Shown: in pieces, positions 32,750-45,267 of the stretch
Position numbering within the stretch: the first letter of the stretch is position 1
How the letters are laid out: every line of letters begins with the position of its first letter
Notes under the pieces: model-generated
What the model was told of the DNA's origin: nothing
Seen by the model: the letters and a program-made list of their open reading frames with translations, nothing else
Database searches by the model: none
Made by a program: the position numbers and the translations under genes
NCBI RefSeq assembly: GCF_022965805.1
Contig: NC_133108.1
Span: forward strand, 19,480,056-19,544,055
Length of the DNA stretch: 64,000 nt
Direction: 5' to 3'
From: Primulina eburnea
Taxonomy: Eukaryota > Streptophyta > Magnoliopsida > Lamiales > Gesneriaceae

Positions 32750-34828
32750 TGAAAGCGGACCGGTTACGGAGGCCGGAAACGCAACGGAAGCAAAAATTTT
32801 AAGTTTTATCATGAAATTTTCGGCCCCCCCTTGGTATAGGTGTAATATTTACAAAACAAACCAAAACATACATAGGGTGTATGAAGAAGGTTTACCTATC
32901 AACCCCTTGAGGTTGATGAATGGCACCAACTAAAGTGTGAACACTTTAGCTCTTGAAATGGATGACAATCTACAAGCACACCTCCTTTCCTTCAAGAATT
33001 AGGCCCACCACTAAGCTAGGTAAAACCCCTTTTGATTTGCACTAGAAAATCAAAAGGATTTTTCAATGAGAAGATTTTTATTCTCCAACACTTGAAGAAC
33101 AAAACTAGAAGAAAAATGGAGAGAATTGTGTGTGTGTGTGTTCGGCCAAGTGAGAGAAGAAGAGGGTGAGAATGACTTAATTTTTCTTGTCTTGGTGTTG
33201 CAAAAAGCAAAAGCCAAAAGTTGCATGCCATGCAATTTTTTATTCAAAAGTATTCTCCACCCCTTGGTCTCCCAAGCATGCAAACCCTAGTATATTTTGC
33301 ATGTGGGCTTGTAACTATTACAAGGCCCATGGACTTTTAATTGTCTCAAACATTTTGAGCCCAATTAGACTTTATTTGATTTTACTCAAGCCCACCAGTC
33401 AAATAATTATTTCCAATTGGGCTCTACAAGGCCCAATGATATTTAATTAATCCAACACTTGAATTAATTTAATTATTTGGACTCTACTAGGTCCACTAGT
33501 GTTTAATTAATTCAACACTTGAATTAATTTAATTAAGTCCATAATAATGTTTATGAAAATCACAATTTTCACATACATTATCCAATTGGCCAAATTTTAA
33601 TCTAGGAACACTTCCATAAATTAAAATTTATATTTCTCTCATAGAAGTCACACTTCTATTTTTCTTTACGCTTATAAACACATTTATAAGCCGTTCAACA
33701 TATTGAACTATTTTACTTCTCATCGGGATTTACAAAGCTAGTACTTGTGTGGCCCTCAATGGTTCATTGATACAACTAGCCGTGGGTTCACATCTCAATG
33801 TGATTCGGACTAAACATGTCCTTATTCGAGCATACCCCAAGTGCTCCATTCTTACTTATCAACTCCTTGATAGTAAGAACGTCAGAACTCAAGTCTGATA
33901 GTACCCAACCAATCACGTTAAACGCCTAGCAGCATCGCTTACGTGATTCCCTAGGTATCACATGATAGTGCCTGCAAGAACCATTCAATTATGGTTAGCG
34001 TACAGTACGGTCCCTTCAACTCATATATCCCGACCGATTCGACAACTATTGGTCTATCGAGAGTTGTCAATGAATCGATACTATGTGTCATGTTGTGGTT
34101 GCATCGATGGTGTAATCTATGAAACCCCTTTCATAATTACCACCATACTCTGATCAGAGATTTCAACCCACACATACATGATAAACACATAGGATATCCA
34201 TACCCGTAGGTAAGCGGTGAATCCCCGACTACAATGCATCGACTCCTATATGTTTCGCCGTAACACCCAACCTTGCCACCTAATGACCCCATAAGAGTCG
34301 GTAAACAAGTCAAAGTGAAACGCTAGCACATAGAGTCTCAATGTTGTCCCGGGTCATAAGGACTAATTCTGTACAACCATAAACCAGGACTTTTCCACTC
34401 GATAAGTGAGAACCACTTGGAAAGTCCTTTTATGGAGGGTTGTTCAGTGCACTCTACAAGGAGCACCTATCTGCATGCTCGGACATCACAATGTCCCCTA
34501 CCAATGAAACATGGTACTCACATCGCAGATACTAGTCTCTAACTCGAGCGGCCTATATCCTTCTTAGTGGCGGCTGAATCGACTAGGAACGGTTTAGAAT
34601 ATACAGTATTCCAAATATGAGTTTCATGATACTCATCATATGAGCATCTCATATTCTTTCTACTATTTGTATATTCAAGGACTTTATCTATGCAACTAGC
34701 ATGGGTATAAAGATAAAGATGCGCCAAATTAATAAATTCAAATATTATTAAAATAAAGATCGTTTATACAAAGAGTTTCATCGTGAACAGTCGGCCAACA
34801 CTTGGCTCGACGTGCACCTACTCTAACA
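32750..34828 (-). repeat. Element G 5' LTR
   Basis: 2079 bp; on the + strand starts TGAAAGCGG and ends CTCTAACA. It includes a 330-bp segment (about 33430-33745) with AATTAATTTAATTA-type repeats that is absent from the other LTR. Confidence 0.94.
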
Positions 34829-34833
34829 TAGAC

Positions 34834-35448
34834 ATGATTTGATTAGAACAGCATGCGTAGATGAATTGGTTTCATAGACTATGGAACCTATTGTTATTAC
34901 TTTTAGTCATGACAGCATGTTTTATGATTTAGACTATTTACATTCATGTTTATCTGATTTGAATTGCATGTTTAGTTAGATTAGAGTTCATAGATGATGA
35001 AATCTATTACTATTGTCTTTGCTTTTATTCATGACAGCATGTTCCATGAATCATTATGTGTATATGCATGTTTACCATGTTTTATACTGGGATTTATTCT
35101 CACCGGAGTTATCCGGCTGTTGTCTTGTTTTGTATGTGTGCATGAAAACAGGTGAGGCTGGATCAGGGTCGAGATGACGATGAGAGAAGACGAGTTAGCG
35201 TGGTGATTCCGGACTTGTAGCAGACTTGGTTTATTACTTGAATTTAGTAATTGAACCTTAGACTTATGTTGTACAGTATTGTACTTTTCTACTGAACTGT
35301 AGTTTTTATACAGAGATGTATATTGTTTAGATTCCATTACCTTCCGTAGTTACATTTTAAAAAGAAAAATTTTTAGGCCCTGTTTATCAGAACTGATAAT
35401 TAAATCCCAATAATGAGTAAGAAGATGATTAGCGTCCGGGTCCCCACA
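34834..35448 (+). repeat. Solo LTR F, right part
   Basis: Continuation of F after the G insertion and TAGAC duplication, ending GGGTCCCCACA at 35448. A weaker version of the 12-nt-loop stem-loop is at 35118-35150. Confidence 0.92.
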
Positions 35449-37980
35449 AATTCAACTTTATCTTTCATCTCTTGAATAAATTCTGGTTTTGACATCTGTC
35501 TTTCTCCTACATCTTCCCAACATATCGGCGATCTACACTTTTTTCCATACAAAGCTTCAAATGGTGTCATACCGATTGTTGCCTGAAAACTATTATTGTA
35601 AGAGAATTCAACCAAAGACAATGATTCTTGCCAACCACCCTTGAAATCTATCACTACTGATCGTAACATATCCTCTAGAGTCTGGATGGTTCTTTCTGAC
35701 TTACCATCTGTCTGCGGGTGATAGGCAGTGCTCATAGCCAACTTTGAACCCAAAGCTGATTGCAAACTTCCCCAAAACTTCGAAGCAAATCTTGGATCAC
35801 GATCAGATACTATGGTTATTGGCACACCATGCAATCTCACTATATGATCAATGTACAGTTTTGCCATTTTCATATAAGTACAAGTACGATCATACGGAAT
35901 AAAATGAGCTGATTTAGACAATCTATCCACAATCACCCAAATTGCATCACAACCCCGGTTAGAACGAGGCAAATGAGTCACAAAATCCATAGCAATGTGC
36001 TCCCAGTTCCACTGTGGCACTTCAAGACTATGTAACATTCCACCAGGTCTCATTTTCTCAGCTTTAACTTGTTGACACGTTAAACATTTAGCCACAAAAT
36101 GAGATATATCTTTCTTCATACCTTCCCACCAATAATGAGCTCTCAAGGTATGATAAATTTTTCGAATTCCTGGATGAATACTGTGTCGACTACAATGTGC
36201 TTCCTTTAGTATAGCTTCTTTCAGATCAATCAAATTAGGAACCACAAGTCTACCATTAAAGCGCAGACTACCATCTGAAGCAACACTAAACTTTTCTGTC
36301 TGACATGTTCGAGACAATTCTTTCAATCTATGAATATGCGGATCGGTCTTCTGTGCTGCTTTGATTCTGGATAAAATCTGTGGCTCGACTTGAATAGATG
36401 ACACTATAAAGTAGTCTCCACTGATCTGGTAAGTCCATCCTGAAGTTCCCAAGTGCTCGTGAACTTTAGAGATAGTCAAATATGTCAGCATAGCATTCTG
36501 AACTTTCCTGCTGAGAGCATCTGCAACAAGATTTAATCGACCTGGTTGATACTGAATCTCACAATCAAAGTCTTTAAGCAATTCCATCCATCGACGTTGT
36601 CTCATATTCAAGCCAGGTTGTGAGAAAAGATATTTAAGACTCTTGTGATCCGAATAAATCACAAACTGCTCACCGTACAGATAATGGCGCCATAACTTCA
36701 ATGCAAACACAATGGCAGCCAACTCTAAATCATGCACTGGATATCGGGTCTCATGCGGCTTCAACTGACGAGAAGCATATGCAATCACTCGCCCATTTTG
36801 CATTAGAACACATCCAAGTCCATTTAGAGATGCATCTGAACAAACAACATATCCACCTGATCCTGATGGTAAAGCTAGCACTGGAGCTGTTGTCAACTTT
36901 TCCTTCAAAGTCTGAAAACTCGACTCACATTCATCAGTCCACACAAAACGTCGATCTTTTTGCGTTAATTGAGTCATAGGCCTTGCTATAATAGAAAATC
37001 CTTCAATGAAACGCCTGTAATATCCTGCCAATCCCAAGAAGCTGCGAATATCGGAAATATTCGTCGGTGTTGGCCAATTGATAACAGCTTCCACTTTACT
37101 AGGATCCACTGATACTCCTTGAGCTGATATAACATGACCCAGAAATACTACTCTGTCCAGCCAGAATTCACATTTAGAAAATTTTGCATACAATTGCGCT
37201 GCTCTGAGTGTCTGGAGAACTAACCTTAAATGTTCTCGATGCTCCTTCCTTGTTTTCGAATAAATCAGAATGTCATCTATGAAGACAATAACAAATCTGT
37301 CTATAAATTCTCGAAAAACACGATTCATCAAATCCATAAAAACTGCAGGAGCATTAGTCAATCCAAAAGGCATAACTAGAAATTCATAATGCCCATAACG
37401 CGTTCGAAATGCACATTCTCATCGTTCCGTCTTTCTTCTTGACAAACAATACCGGAGCTCCCCATGGTGACATGCTTGGTCTAATATAGCCTTTTTCCAG
37501 TAAGTCCTGTAATTGCTCTTTCAGTTCTTTCAATTCCGCTGGAGCCAAACGGTATGGTGCTCTCGAAATAGGATTTGTCCCGGACACCAACTCAATGCTA
37601 AAATCAATTTCCCTCTGGGGTGGACATCCAGGAATTTCATCGGGAAATACATCAAGGAATTCCTTGACAACAGGAATATCAGAAACTTCAAATCTTTTTC
37701 CCTGTGTCGCATCAACTGCATAGATCTTGAATCCTTCATTTCCTGTCGACAAAATTCTAAACATTTCCATTGCTGATACCAATGGAATACGTGACTGTGA
37801 ATCACTACCGTAAAAATTCCATTTACTGCCATAATATGGTCTGAATCTGACGACTCCATGGAAACAATCAACGGTAGCTCGATAATTAGACAGAGTATCC
37901 ATTCCCAGAATACAGTCGAAGTCAGACATATCTAGCTTGATGAGATTAGTTATCATAATATTATCATCAAATCTAACCAC
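35449..37980 (-). pseudogene. pol: Element H pol: protease end, RT, RNase H, integrase
   Basis: Chromovirus pol distinct from the A and B families. FDCILGMDTL precedes the RT thumb side; RT has [10 protein letters not shown] near 37266-37283; RNase H has [17 protein letters not shown] and [10 protein letters not shown]; integrase has [11 protein letters not shown] ... [25 protein letters not shown] and [10 protein letters not shown]. Near 37413 about 170 bp are missing: the frame jumps from MRMCI to RTRYGHYEF, removing the RT stretch that in D and B carries [10 protein letters not shown], hence one of the RT catalytic aspartates, and shifting the frame. The coding part stops at 35449 where solo LTR F is inserted; the last residues of the ORF below 35449 are F sequence. 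Confidence 0.92.
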
Positions 37981-39423
37981 ACAATTCAGAATTATCTAAT
38001 GAGACATCAAACATACACCGGCAGGAGTAGAAACTGACACAGTTTCTATCAACGGAGTAGTAGCAATCTCATGCTCATCAACAAATACAACATATACAAA
38101 TGAATGAGATGCTCCTGTGTCTATCAGTATACGAGCAGGATGATTAAAAATAAGGCAGATACCTACAATAACTCCGCCCGGTGCATCTTGAACTTGATCC
38201 TGGGTTAAAGCATGAACTCGAGCTTGCTGTGGCCCTGGGAAACGTTGCTGAACCAGACCTCTAGGCTGAGGATAACTAGATTGCTGAAAAGACTGAGTCG
38301 GAACAAAAGGCCTAGTTGCTTGTCCTCTAAAACCTTGACCAAACTGAGGTTGCTGGAATTGTTGTCTTGCTGCATTCGGACATACTCTAGCATAATGTCC
38401 AACTTGCCCACAAATATTACAAGATCCCTGAACTCCCGTACACTGAGTACTGAAATGCTTACCACCACAACGATCACAAAATACTCCAACTGGTGACCCA
38501 ACTGAACTTCCACGCTGACTGCCAGAACTAGAAGAACTGCTACGAGTTTGTTTCTTGAATTGTTTTCCTTTGGCCTTAAAGTTTTGCTGCTTTGGTTGCT
38601 GATAAGGCTGCGAAGGCTGATATGGCAGTAAAGATGGGTATAGTGGTGCCCCCACTGGCATCGGCACATTGCCTCCCAAACTCTGAGGAAAACCTGGATG
38701 AACTGACTGTGGTTCTGCCAAAAGTAGACTCGCTTCCACATTCTTGGCTTTCTCAACAGCATCGGCATAATTGACAGGCGCTCCAGCTACTACCAAAGTG
38801 CAAATGGTTCGATTCAATCCTTGCATAAAATGCGATAGCTTGTTCCGATCACTGCTAGCAACATGAGGAACATAGGCAACAAGCGCTGAGAATTGAGAGG
38901 CATACTCCACAACAGTCATATTACCTTGAGTCAATCTATTGAACTCAGCTTCCTTGGCCGAATAGTATGAAGGCGGTGAATACTCTCGAGCAAACTGTGC
39001 ACAAAACACATCCCAAGTAACTCTTTCACCCGATTCCTTCAAAGCTTACTCGGTAGTTTCCCACCACAACTGAGCTCGGTCCTTTAATTGACAAATGGCC
39101 AACTTAAGCTGCAAATCAGGGGTGTACTCCAACATATTAAACAAGCGCTTCATACTTTTTAGCCACGCTATAGCTTTCTCGCCATCTTCATTTCCAAAGA
39201 ATCGAGGAGGACGCATGTTCTGAAATCGAGATATCACTAATTCCATTTCACCCATTCCTCTCGTCAACTGATCCACTTCACGGTCAACATTAACATTTCG
39301 TGCTTCACCCCGAGGACGACGACCTCGTCTTCCCCAGTCAGTCTCGTTCAGTCCTCTAACGTTAGGAGCTTAAGACTCCTGAACAACTTCCTTTCCTTTT
39401 CTACTCTTCCGTCCAGGTGCCAT
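37981..39423 (-). pseudogene. gag: Element H gag and start of protease
   Basis: Probable start ATG 39423 (MAPGRK...). In-frame TAA at 39370-39372 and TAA at 39046-39048 split gag; a TAG at 37996-37998 ends the next piece inside the protease. Capsid motifs (FNMLEYTPDLQLKLAICQLKDRAQLWWE, FARE, VVEYASQFSALVAYVPH), zinc knuckle CNICGQVGHYARVC and protease [11 protein letters not shown] are recognisable. The glutamine/proline-rich linker is longer than in B. Confidence 0.88.
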
Positions 39424-40431
39424 CTACAAGACACAGGTATTTAATCCACAAGCAGAAACAAAATTATCGGTTGAGTAGCTAAGTCGCTCGTCCCTAGCTG
39501 TCATCTGGGAATGTGGCTAATCCTAACCCACTCGTCCCTCTGATGGCTCAATATAATCTCAACAGAATCAACATAAATAGCCGTCAAAGGAGTCAAGGCT
39601 CAATATGTTATGCCAACATAATTAATGCATGAATGCATCAAAAATAAACATTCAATGCACATAATAGCAAACAACATTCACCGAATATTCTTACACGCCA
39701 ATATAAGCGTCATAAAGATATAGGTTTGAGCGTACCTCAATTACAACTTACAATACCCCGGTAAATCTTAAAGGCTATCGAAATGAAACTCGTCCAACAA
39801 CCAAACCTACAATATAAATTCGCTATACACTTCGATACAATGCATACCAAACGACTAAAACAAATTAAACTGGCTCGGTTAACATACGAATTCCGGGCAG
39901 CCTATTAACCCTTTCAAAATCTGAAATTTCAAGCTTAATACCTCAAGAAACGAAGCTAGAATGCACAACGATGATTTCGCAAAGATGGCTCGCCGGAAAA
40001 GTAGCAGGAAGCACTGTTCACGCCGGAAACCTAGCTGGAAATTAGGGGAAAAGCTTAATACTTCAATTTTACAAACTAACTCACCAAGAACAACCAAAAT
40101 TCGAAGCCAAAATATTACCTAAAACCGAATCGAAGCTCACGCACCTAGCTGCTGGAAAAACAATACCAATCGAGCTTGCAACCTTCCGATTCAAAGCAAG
40201 AAATACTCTAATAAACTGGAGGAAGAAGATTTGCTAAGTTGCTGCACAAAATTTGGCCGCTGGAACGCTGCGTGATTTCTGCAGAAAGAAAAGCGAAGCA
40301 ACGGGTTGCTGGAAGGGAAAATGAGATTTCTGGAGTGAGCGATCTGTCTGATTTAGGAGAAATGGGTTGGGTTAAAGTATTTAAATTAAAATCTGAAATG
40401 GGCTGGGCCTATTTAAGGTATTGGGCCTCAC
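39424..40431 (-). other. Probable 5' leader or LTR of element H
   Basis: About 1 kb upstream of H gag that matches nothing else in the window. I see no clear primer binding site or LTR terminus. The phrase AAGCTTAATAC(C/T)TCAA occurs twice (about 39932 and 40052). The right end is abruptly replaced by LTR I at 40432. The ORF at 40239-40589 spans this join and is not supported. Assignment to H is by position only. Confidence 0.4.
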
Positions 40432-40909
40432 ATAATTCATGTGATGTTTGGGGAGATACAACTCAAATGAGATTCAATTTGAGTTCCCAACAAAATCACA
40501 TACTAGATTATTTGTTATGTTTGAATATGATTATGTTTTTTTATAGATTTATATTCAAACCTTTTGATACTATCATGCTTTGTTTATAGAATTGTATTCA
40601 ATGCATTTAAGATAGGAGAGTCATTGACAGAGTTGTCAAACACTAGACGTTCGGTGATATCGTAGCAATCAGGGGGAGAGTTGACTCCGATTGTAGTCGT
40701 CGATATCGACTAGACCGAAGTCTAGGAATAAGACGTACAGTCATCCCGAATGGGAGGGTAGGTGACAGAGAGAGACGTCTTATTCACACCGGGATCCCTA
40801 GAGTTAGAATCGAGTCGAGTCCAGACATGATTTGATTTGCATTGCATGCTTATATTAAGGTCATTCATGATAGCATGTTTCATGATTCAGATTGTTTATA
40901 TGCATGTAT

Positions 40910-42250
40910 TGATAAGTGCAATTTATTGTACTTTTATTACTTGTTTTTAACTTGGAATTTTGTGAATCTTGAGCAGGTTTTATTTGATTTGTTGTTGTTT
41001 TTGTTATTGTAGTTTGGAAGCTTAGAAATGAGAGTTTGGAGTAGTATAGTGATGAATTAGAAGGTGCAAAGGACAAAGCTTGACGAAGCATGACCGCACC
41101 CGCGGTCATGCTAGGACCGCACCCGCGGTCTCACCAGATGAACATGATGAATTTTGACGAACGGACACCGCACCCGTGGTCCTACCACCACCGCACCCGC
41201 GGTCATGCACCAACATTATTCCGGAAATTGTGAAGCTTTGTAGACTTTGAATAAAAGTAGAGGAAAATGGTGTGCTACGTGGGGAATCATGTCTAGACTA
41301 TAAAAGGATCTCTTTTTCATCATCTAGGGTCTAGAGAGGATCAAGAAAAAGGGTGGAGGCTACAAAGAAAAAGATTGAAGATCAAGATCATCATCTTCAA
41401 CAAGTTCTTGCACATCTTTGGAAAAAAACTTCATACACTCCAAAACTCTTGTTCTAAGTTCTTTCTTTCTTTATTTTTACTTTTAGTTGTTATGTCTTGT
41501 TTAAGATTCATGTATTGTTGTGTTATTTTTATTATTACGAACTAAATTTTAATTCTAGAGGGATGATGGAACAAAACTAGAAACCATGTCATGTTGAGAT
41601 TCATGATTTATGCTATGTAAGTTGTCTTTATTGTTCATTTGTGTTTTTCCAATCTTAATGCTTTCATTTTATTGGCCATATCTTGAATGATTTGTATGTT
41701 ATAAATTATCACTTGGAAAAGGAAATTTATAATCAAGAAAGGGAAAAATACATCGGTAGTATTTATATAGTTCGGGAGGACATATTTTGCTATTGAAGCT
41801 ATAAAAAGAATTTAGTGCTTATTGTGTTATTTAATTTTAGATTGTTGACAGGGATGTTACAATCTTTTGTTAGATAATTAGTATCTATTTAGCACTCGGG
41901 AGAGGGAGTAGATAATTATAGAATTCTTGGTTAATGAATAAGAAGGACAATTATAATATAGCTACACAAAATAGTACATGGTGGATAATTGCGTGAAGTC
42001 GGACCTCTAGATCTTTTATTCCATTGTTCAACTCTGTTTGGTACTATAATTAAATTTATTTTCAATCTAGTTATTGGTATAAACAAATCTGTCAATTGAT
42101 TATTCTAAATAAAATCGAGACTATTTTAATTACAAGCATTAATATAAATTTAGAAAGACATTCCTCGTGGGATCGACACTTGTACTCAAAATTACATTTT
42201 ACTATAACTTGACGTCGTGCACTTGCGAGCAATCAAGAAAACACGCAACA
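40910..42250 (+). mobile_element. Solo LTR J, unrelated LTR family
   Basis: 1341 bp starting TGATAAGTGC and ending GCAACA, flanked by duplication TGTAT (40905-40909 and 42251-42255); removal restores LTR I. No coding sequence, so probably a solo LTR. A TATA box TATAAAAG lies at 41299-41306. Near the end, GTGGGATCGACACTTG and GTGCACTTGCGAGC are phrases common in plant LTR ends. Family not identified. Confidence 0.85.
41093..41203 (+). promoter_or_regulatory. Paired GC-rich core array, LTR J (four units)
   Basis: ACCGCACCCGCGGT (third unit ACCGCACCCGTGGT) starts at 41093, 41116, 41167 and 41190: two pairs at 23 bp, 74 bp apart. The array ends about 95 bp upstream of the TATA box. Same core as B and the A family although the LTR is otherwise unrelated. 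Confidence 0.78.
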
Positions 42251-42637
42251 TGTATACATGTTTTATACTGGGATTTATTCTCACCGGAGTTATCCGGCTG
42301 TTGTCGTGTCTGTATGTGTGCATGGCAACAGGTGGGGCAGGATCTGGGTCTCGAGCTAGATGAGAGATTGATGATAGCGTGGAGATCTCGAGCGTTGAAG
42401 ATTTCTAGTGTTTTCCTATTAGACTTGTACTACTCACGTTTGTATTGGTATTTGAATATTAGCGTATGTTTGTACTAAACAGATTTGTATGTACACTATG
42501 TCGTTTAATTATGATAGAGACAGATTATGTTTTAATCATACACTTGAATTAATGTTAAAAGCAAAATTTTGACCCACATTTTCGAGCAAAGATCCATTAA
42601 ATCCCAAAAGAATTGAGTTAGAGCCCGGGTCCCCACA

Positions 42638-43845
42638 CATCCCGACCAGAAACAATAGTCCTAGGCATGCCATGCAACCTAACAACTTCTCTAAAGAAAA
42701 AATCCGCCATGTTTGAAGCATCATCGGTTTTATGACAAGATATAAAATGTGCCATCTTAGAGAACCTATCCACAACAACAAAAATAGAATCCCTCCCCTT
42801 CTTAGTCTCAAGCAACCCCAAAATAAAGTCCATAGAAATGTCAATCCAAGTTCTTTTTAAGAATAACACGCAAAAGTGCTCCCAAAGTTCTCTTGACAAC
42901 TTCAGTTTGTCCATCCGTTTGAGGATGACAAGTAGTAGAAAACAACAATTTTGTGTCATGTTTAGCCCATAAAGTCTTCCAAAAGTAACTCAAGAATTTA
43001 ACATCGCGACCAGAAACAATAGTCCTAGGCATGCCATGCAACCTAACGACTTCTCTAAAGAACAAATCCGCAATGTTTGAAGCATTATCGGTTTATGACA
43101 AGCTATAAAATGTGTCATCTTAGAGAATATATCCACAACAATATAAATAGAATCCCTCCCCTTCTTAGTCCTAGGCAACCCCAAAATAAAGTCTATAGAA
43201 ATGTCAATCCAAGTTCTTTCTAAGAATAGCACGCAAAAGTGTTCCCAAAGTTCTATAGACAACTTCAGTTTGTCCATCCGTTTGAGGATGACAAGTAGTA
43301 GAAAACAACAATTTTATTCCAAGTTTAGCCCATAAAGTCTTCAAAAAGTAACTCAAGAATTTAACATCGCGACCAGAAACAATAGTACTAGGCATGCCAT
43401 GCAACCTAACGACTTCTCTAAAGAACAAATCCGCAATGTTTGAAGCATCATCGGTTTTATGACAAGCTATAAAATGTGCCATCTTAGAGAATCTATCCAC
43501 AACAACAAAAATAGAATCCCTCCCCTTCTTAGTCCTAGGCAACCCCAAAATAAAGTCCATAGAAATGTCAATCCAAGTTCTTTTTAAGAATACCACGCAA
43601 AAGTGTTCCCAAAGTTCTATTGACAACTTCAGTTTGTCCATCCGTTTGAGGATGACAAGTAGTAGAAAACAAAAATTTTGTGCGAAGTTTAGCCCATAAA
43701 GTCTTCCAAAAGTAACTCAAGAATTTAACATCGCGACCAGAAACAATAGTCCTAGGCATGCCATGCAACCTAACGACTTCCCTAAAGAACAAATCCGCCA
43801 TGTTTGAAGCATTGTCGGTTTTATGACAAGCTATAAAATGTGCCA
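42638..43845 (-). repeat. K: tandem array of a 364-bp integrase segment
   Basis: About 3.3 head-to-tail copies; equivalent points at 42651, 43015, 43378 and 43742 (period 363-364). Each unit encodes, on the minus strand, an integrase core of a different chromovirus-like lineage: [45 protein letters not shown]. At each unit boundary the end of the core (LLR.ILKKN) runs into the start (TWIDISMDF) in a different frame, so the array cannot encode a continuous protein. Every copy reads VSGRD where the catalytic VSDRD aspartate is expected. It is bounded left by LTR I and right by LTR L. Confidence 0.9.
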
Positions 43846-45267
43846 TGTGACACCTTGACCCGTTACAATTAAAATACAGCGGAATTTAAAATTTTCTTGA
43901 AGGTAGGATGGATTACAATTTCATAACATCAAATCATTTACAAAATATTTGCAACCAAAATAGATACATGATCATTCAAATGACATAACAAAAATACAAA
44001 ATATCATTCCTATGATCATGTCCAAAATGCCATCCTTCCAACTTCGTATGCATATGACTTCGGGCCACTGTCACTGTCCTGGTCCGTCACTCTTAGCTGC
44101 ATCACATGAAAATAACTGAAATGAGTATAAAACTCAGCATAACAATGAGATGGTATAAGCCTATGGTCGTTGATCAACTAATTGCATGCAATCTTTGACT
44201 ATGTATCTATCAATCCAATAAAACATTTGAAACTCTCTCTTGGCATTTAAACAACACTTTGCAATCACTTCTTTCCTCTTGTATTCCCTTTTCAATCATA
44301 TGAGACATAAAAATGTCCCCAATATACATAGCAATGGAATCAATACATAATCAAGAATCAATTGAAGGGAATAACACAATAAAACCTTTGAACACAATAC
44401 ATATATAATCATGTGAGCACAAGGGATGAAATTCCACTTACAAACCAAAATAACACCTTGAATCTAACTCTTGGTACACCACCTACAACAATAATCCATA
44501 AATAACACCAACATCAACTCATTATCCAAGAATCCAAGTCAAATAATCCATTAAACCAACATAAACAACAAACCCAAATCATCTATCACCTCAAACCAAG
44601 AAATAATACAACCAAAAGCTTACCTTAGCTTCCTAGCACCAAGGAGAACTTCAATCTCAACTCAAAAATCAAACTAGATCCAAGAATCAAAGGTAGGAAT
44701 TGAAAGAAAATGAAGAAAACCCTTGTTTCTAGAGAGAAAATCGAGATGGAGAAGAAAGGGTTGGGAAAAAGTGAAGTCAACTTATCCAAAAAGCTACTTA
44801 AAATCTTGCCCATACCTCAATAATGCATGACTGCGGGTGCGCTCTATCATTACCGCGGGTGCGCTAAGCTCTCGGCAATCCAAACAGTTTCATTAAAATG
44901 ACGACCGCGGGTGCGGTCCTACAATCACCGCGGGTGCGGTGCCCACCGCGGGTGCGGTACTCTCCACACCGCGGGTGCGGTGTTCTCACGGCCAAACCAC
45001 CAAAATCCAACAATTACGACCGCGGGTGCGGTCCTTACACTGAGTGCGGGTGCGGTGTTGCCACGGCAGAAACAAAATCTCAAGCAACTAAAATCCAACC
45101 AAAACTCTGAAACAACGCAACAACCAACAACTAACAATACAAACCACGCCACAAAACAATAATACCAACTATACTATAACCCATAACACAACTCTAAACA
45201 TCTAAATCACATAACCCAATAACATACAAAACTTAAACCGTACCGTACACCGGGCTCGGCTATTACA
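43846..45267 (-). repeat. Element L 3' LTR
   Basis: 1422 bp, TGTGACACC...GCTATTACA on the + strand. Compared with its 5' LTR start (57679 onward) it has lost a segment near 44140 (after AAACTCAGCA). Confidence 0.93.
44830..45056 (-). promoter_or_regulatory. Paired GC-rich core array, L 3' LTR (eight units)
   Basis: Complement cores ACCGCGGGTGCGGT start at 44830, 44852, 44904, 44927, 44945, 44968, 45019 and 45043: four pairs at 22-24 bp, pair starts 74, 41 and 74 bp apart, a mirror image of the E and M arrays. Confidence 0.75.

Larger units (their letters stand above)
25240..34828 (-). mobile_element. Element G: full-length Ty1/copia retrotransposon
   Basis: 9589 bp on the minus strand, inserted in solo LTR F with target duplication TAGAC (25235-25239 and 34829-34833). 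It has a 3' LTR at 25240-26985, polypurine tract, gag-pol at 27000-30930, a long leader, primer binding site at 32736-32747 and a 5' LTR at 32750-34828. Copia order (integrase before RT) is clear; I do not assign the clade. It is the youngest layer of this block. Confidence 0.96.
40432..42637 (+). repeat. LTR I, 5'-truncated, split by J
   Basis: B/F-type LTR from ATAATTCATGTGAT to GGGTCCCCACA at 42637. The first part, where the core array would be, is missing; the junction with the H side is at about 40431. Both conserved stem-loops are kept (40726-40785 with perfect 11-bp arms; 42299-42330). Element J interrupts it at 40910-42250. Confidence 0.88.

Noticed and set aside
32355..32933. 192-aa + strand ORF in the copia leader
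   Set aside because: Antisense to G, crosses the leader-LTR boundary, low complexity around homopolymer runs.
37530..38768. Minus-strand ORFs 37530-37871 and 38205-38768 as separate genes
   Set aside because: Alternate frames of H gag and protease-RT; the zinc knuckle and DTG motifs lie in the other frame.
40239..40589. 116-aa ORF as a possible host gene
   Set aside because: Spans the junction between the H leader region and LTR I; no recognisable domain.
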